Positions 23,091-25,117 of a stretch of DNA of 25,117 nucleotides are shown piece by piece. Origin of the DNA: a virus. Made by a program: the position numbers and the translations under genes. Under the pieces are notes generated by a model. That model was not told the DNA's origin, ran no database searches, and saw only the letters and a list, made by a program, of their open reading frames with translations. Location of the stretch: IMG/VR virus record IMGVR_UViG_3300005882_000020, positions 1-25,117 of that record, one strand, 5' to 3'. The first letter of the stretch is position 1. Each line of letters begins with the position of its first letter.

Positions 23091-23954
23091 ATGAGTACAA
23101 ATAACCCGTTACAGCAATTTTATCGTAGAGAGAAACTTTATGTTCCTTTGCCTAGCAACGGAAAATTTTACGACGATGGTGTTGTAGAACTTACAAGCGA
23201 CGGCGAAGTTGGTGTAATGCCAATGACTGCTGCTGATGAAATTTTATTTAAAAACCCAGATATGCTTTTAAACGGCGAAGCAGTTAAGCGTGTAATTGCA
23301 AGCTGTGTTCCAGCTGTTAAAAAGCCAGAAATGTTGTTGTCAAACGATGTTGACACACTAATCATTGCAATTAGACATGCAAGCTTCGGCGACACACTTG
23401 ACGTTGTTGCAGATTGTCCAAAGTGTGATCACGAAAATACGTTTGCTTTGTCAATGGAAAACACACTAAGCCAAGTTGAAAAATTGGAAGAAAGCTATCC
23501 AATTAAAATACTTGATTCAGTTGTAGTATATGTTCGTCCATACAACTTTTCTGAAAGTTTAAAAAGCATTAAGAAAAGCTTTGAGCAGTCAAATGCACTT
23601 AAACACTTAGAAAATCCTAGCTTATCAGAAGAACAAAAACTAAAAATGATAGGTCAAAGTGTTGACATTTTAGCAAAACTAAACTTCGATCTTGTTGCAG
23701 ATGCAATTATTAAAATTGAAGCACCAGGCGACAACGGTGAGACAGTTACAGTAACAGACAGACAAATAATTAAAGACTTTATTGCTAACATCGGAAGAGA
23801 TGAAGCTAACAAAGTTCAAAGCAAAATTGAAGAAATTAATAACATCGGTATTAAAAAGGAGTTTACAGGTACATGTCAAAAGTGCAGCGAATCATGGGAT
23901 ATCCCAATAGATTTTAATCCTGCTACTTTTTTTACCGAATCCTTGCAAGATTAA
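23091..23954 (+). CDS. 26: gp26-type baseplate hub/assembly protein, 287 aa (zero-frame product)
   Basis: The start is ATG at 23091 (MSTNNPLQQFYRREKLYVPLPS), with AAAAGG 10 nt upstream. This is preferred to an upstream in-frame ATG at 23055, which lacks a ribosome site and would overlap the promoter region. The sequence matches the T4 baseplate hub gp26 family of marine phages: KLYVPLPSNGKFYDDG, VGVMPMTAADEILFKNPDMLLNGEAV and LIIAIRHASFGDTLDV. Two CxxC pairs (Cys109/Cys112 in DCPKC and Cys262/Cys265 in TCQKC) form a probable zinc site. At 287 residues it is longer than T4 gp26 (208). The last codons run through a T7 slippery site (23927-23933), and a -1 frame continues for 76 more codons. The zero-frame stop is TAA at 23952-23954. 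It is probably a hub component or tail-assembly chaperone. Confidence 0.85.
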   Translation: MSTNNPLQQFYRREKLYVPLPSNGKFYDDGVVELTSDGEVGVMPMTAADEILFKNPDMLLNGEAVKRVIASCVPAVKKPEMLLSNDVDTLIIAIRHASFGDTLDVVADCPKCDHENTFALSMENTLSQVEKLEESYPIKILDSVVVYVRPYNFSESLKSIKKSFEQSNALKHLENPSLSEEQKLKMIGQSVDILAKLNFDLVADAIIKIEAPGDNGETVTVTDRQIIKDFIANIGRDEANKVQSKIEEINNIGIKKEFTGTCQKCSESWDIPIDFNPATFFTESLQD

Positions 23955-24163
23955 ACCCAGATGAAATACGAGATCATTTAAAACGACTTAGAAAAGACCA
24001 AGAACTAATTGAAAACGATATCATCGACATAGTATATTTTGCAAGGATTAGTTGGACAGATGCATGGGGTTTGTCTGCTTTACAAAGAAAGAGAATTGCT
24101 AATCGCATAAGTAAACACATAAAGGCACAAGCAGGTGCCGCAGCAAAAAACATAGGTGAATAA
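23091..24163 (+). CDS. Predicted -1 frameshift fusion of gp26, about 357 aa
   Basis: The zero frame is read to Phe281, then ribosomes slip -1 at T TTT TTT (23927-23933) and continue from TAC at 23933 to TAA at 24161-24163. This adds 76 residues: YRILARLNPDEIRDHLKRLR, an amphipathic helix DQELIENDIIDIVYFARISW, then DAWGLSALQRKRIANRISKH. The -1 frame has a stop (TAA, 23915-23917) just before the slippery site and no ATG, GTG or TTG codon until deep in the segment (TTG at 24071). Independent translation is therefore unlikely, yet the peptide looks genuinely coding. Similar small frames after gp26 in marine T4-like phages are familiar to me as separate short proteins. The design matches phage tail-assembly chaperones such as lambda G/GT and P2 E/E'. 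The frameshift itself is inferred. Confidence 0.65.
23927..23933 (+). promoter_or_regulatory. Candidate -1 ribosomal frameshift site, T TTT TTT A
   Basis: Seven T in the phase X XXY YYZ relative to the gp26 frame (ACT TTT TTT ACC), which lets both P- and A-site Phe tRNAs re-pair after slipping back one base. A short potential stem follows (AATC 23938-23941 with GATT 23949-23952, enclosing TTGCAA). No strong pseudoknot or upstream Shine-Dalgarno stimulator is obvious. Confidence 0.65.
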
Positions 24164-24164
24164 C

Positions 24165-24674
24165 ATGGATGCAAAAAAAGAACTTGCTGGAATTTGTCCT
24201 ACTACCTTCCGCGAAGCTTGGGCAAAATACCCAAAACGAAGACACTTAACGCAAGCATCTAACGTGCTAGATTTTCAGAACTTTGAATGGGCGCCATTTA
24301 AAGACGAGCATTTCCATAGAGAAATTAAACTGTATACAGGCAGTGACAGCGATGCAAAAATTTATATTAACGCAAATGATGATATCCTTTTTACAGAATC
24401 TGTTATTTGCAAAGGTGAGCTAAAACGTGTCGAACATTACGATTCGCAGTACAATAAAATACTTCCTATTATTGGTGTTTTAGAATTAAAAATTGCCGCT
24501 TTTGTTTCTACATACTTTAAAAGAACATCATGCATCATTACAACAGAATCAGTAGGTGATTACATTACTGGCATATCATTGTTACCAAACTTTGAATACA
24601 TTAATAGTAAAAATGACAGAGCTGAGCTTGATGCAATTATAAAACTATATAAACGAAGAATGTGGATAGATTAG
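24165..24674 (+). CDS. Conserved-looking phage protein of unknown function, 169 aa
   Basis: The start is ATG at 24165 (MDAKKELAGICPTTFREAW), preferred to GTG at 24156 because AGGTG at 24154-24158 gives a good ribosome site 6 nt before ATG and the GTG lies within it. The ATG begins 1 nt after the stop of the frameshift extension, so translation is coupled to it. The protein is a mixed alpha/beta globular domain with YPKRRHLTQASNVLDFQNFEWAPF, IKLYTGSDSDAKIYI and LLPNFEYI. It has no membrane segment, signal peptide or obvious catalytic motif. In T4 the genes around 26 encode baseplate hub proteins (51, 27, 28), so a tail-hub or tail-assembly role is a reasonable guess, but no specific equivalence is visible. 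It is followed by a strong terminator. Confidence 0.7.
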   Translation: MDAKKELAGICPTTFREAWAKYPKRRHLTQASNVLDFQNFEWAPFKDEHFHREIKLYTGSDSDAKIYINANDDILFTESVICKGELKRVEHYDSQYNKILPIIGVLELKIAAFVSTYFKRTSCIITTESVGDYITGISLLPNFEYINSKNDRAELDAIIKLYKRRMWID

Positions 24675-24704
24675 ATTTTTAACTATTTTTAATTTCCACT
24701 TAAT

Positions 24705-24735
24705 AAAAAAGGTAACATTTTTGTTACCTTTTTTT
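24705..24735 (+). terminator. Bidirectional rho-independent terminator
   Basis: AAAAAAGGTAAC (24705-24716) pairs with GTTACCTTTTTT (24723-24734) around a six-base loop. Seven T follow the GC-containing part on the plus strand and six T on the minus strand. It ends the gp26 unit and could also terminate any minus-strand transcript entering from the right. Confidence 0.88.
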
Positions 24736-24869
24736 ATGATTACACTATATGTAATTACATGACTGGTGCAAAAATTCTTACCAAAAACCGAAAAGTGGGT
24801 CGCTTCCTTATTATTATTTTTATTTCTGGCATTTTAACCAGAGCGATGAGATATGCACTATTCATCTCT

Positions 24870-24909
24870 ATTTGGTTGGTCAGACATCGCATAGCTCGTC
24901 TACCCAAAT
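24870..24909. repeat. Imperfect inverted repeat, 12-bp bulged hairpin
   Basis: ATTTGG (24870-24875) pairs with CCAAAT (24904-24909). An inner GT-AGAC (24879-24885, one bulged C) pairs with GTCT-AC (24898-24903). The terminal loop is 12 nt. Confidence 0.6.
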
Positions 24910-24960
24910 GTTTTGGTTTATGTTCGCATATCAAAGATCTGCTCACTCCAACCAAAACAT
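24908..24960. repeat. Perfect 11-bp inverted repeat with an internal hairpin
   Basis: ATGTTTTGGTT (24908-24918) is exactly complementary to AACCAAAACAT (24950-24960). Inside the 31-nt loop, TATG and CATA (24919-24922 with 24927-24930) enclose a TTCG loop. Confidence 0.7.
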
Positions 24961-24981
24961 AATTTTTAATATTATTTTTAA

Positions 24982-25000
24982 ACTAGCACGAAGTGCTAGT
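24982..25000. repeat. 8-bp hairpin ACTAGCAC-GAA-GTGCTAGT
   Basis: Perfect stem 24982-24989 with 24993-25000 and a three-base loop. Only three T follow it on the minus strand, so it would be a weak terminator at best. Confidence 0.6.
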
Positions 25001-25036
25001 TATTTGAGGTACTCACTTAATAAGATCATAACATTA

Positions 25037-25095
25037 CAGGTTTGATTTTAGAGCCGAAGGGCGATATGCCATTCGAAGCGATGAAATCAAACCTG
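25037..25095. repeat. Two-tier stem-loop with 12-bp perfect outer helix
   Basis: CAGGTTTGATTT (25037-25048) pairs with AAATCAAACCTG (25084-25095) and extends by a T-G and an A-T pair. Within it, CGAA-G-GGC (25055-25062) pairs with GCC-A-TTCG (25068-25075) around a GATAT loop. An asymmetric internal loop (25051-25054 and 25076-25081) separates the two helices. Confidence 0.75.
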
Positions 25096-25117
25096 ACATG
25101 ACAGACCAATGCGAAGT

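Larger units (their letters stand above)
24736..25117. other. Gene-free segment with a chain of stem-loops; candidate structured RNA
   Basis: I see no convincing coding region here: the frames present lack ribosome sites and known features, and I find no tRNA cloverleaf. From left to right the elements are: palindrome ATGTAATTACAT (24749-24760); hairpin TTCTGG/CCAGAG (24824-24829 with 24838-24843); a 12-bp bulged hairpin 24870-24909; an 11-bp perfect stem 24908-24918 with 24950-24960; an 8-bp hairpin 24982-25000; and a two-tier helix 25037-25095. The segment runs off the window. It may be one or more noncoding RNAs, a regulatory leader of a gene beyond the edge, or a replication/recombination structure. 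The strand is undecided; the bidirectional terminator on its left would suit a minus-strand RNA. Confidence 0.5.

Noticed and set aside
24156-24164. GTG start for the 169-aa protein
   Set aside because: The GTG is part of the AGGTG ribosome site serving ATG at 24165.
24759-24962. 67-codon plus-strand frame with a hydrophobic stretch, and a 66-codon minus-strand frame over the same bases
   Set aside because: Neither has a ribosome site or plausible promoter, both overlap the inverted repeats, and the minus frame needs TTG as start.
24736-25117. tRNA or tmRNA genes
   Set aside because: I looked on both strands for an acceptor stem with T-arm consensus. GTTCGCATA near 24922 lacks a matching T stem, and no cloverleaf can be drawn.

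Overview
The window is part of the late (virion) gene region of a T4-like contractile-tailed phage with an AT-rich genome. Its sequence style matches marine T4-like myoviruses. The anchor is the capsid cassette on the minus strand, in T4 order: portal gp20 (17450-20404), a small gene in the gp67 slot, an acidic gp68-like core protein, prohead protease gp21, scaffold gp22 and major capsid protein gp23 (13413-14585). No host can be named from sequence alone.

Layout, left to right. 1-11019 (minus strand) is a row of virion proteins that I read as tail fibre, adhesin or baseplate-decoration genes. They include a 1234-aa protein with MAM-like and laminin-G-like regions, a 792-aa protein built on a repeated beta module, and a tail fibre with the LDADTLDGFDSSAFA motif. 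11085-11646 holds two short single-pass membrane proteins with their own promoter and terminator. 11680-13299 is a free-standing homing-endonuclease-like gene inserted after gp23. 13356-17402 is the capsid cassette. 17450-20404 is the portal gene, interrupted by a 417-aa intein with an HNH domain. 20418-23003 is a tape-measure-like protein. Transcription then turns to the plus strand: a gp26-type baseplate hub or assembly protein (23091) whose 3' end carries a T TTT TTT A slippery site and a start-less 76-codon frame at -1, then a 169-aa unknown protein and a terminator. 24736-25117 has no convincing gene but contains a chain of strong stem-loops.

Regulation is unusually legible. An exact GATAAATA octamer, close to the T4 late promoter TATAAATA, sits 19-55 nt upstream of start codons at eight minus-strand gene or operon starts and once on the plus strand before gp26. 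This fits transcription by a gp55/gp33/gp45-type late system. At 23031-23065 the plus and minus promoters are nested so that the two transcripts should overlap at their 5' ends.

Most notable observations: the probable programmed -1 frameshift on gp26, next to a tape-measure-like gene; the HNH intein in the portal; the structured non-coding segment at the right edge; the repeat-bearing endonuclease; and the adhesin-like domains in the fibre region.
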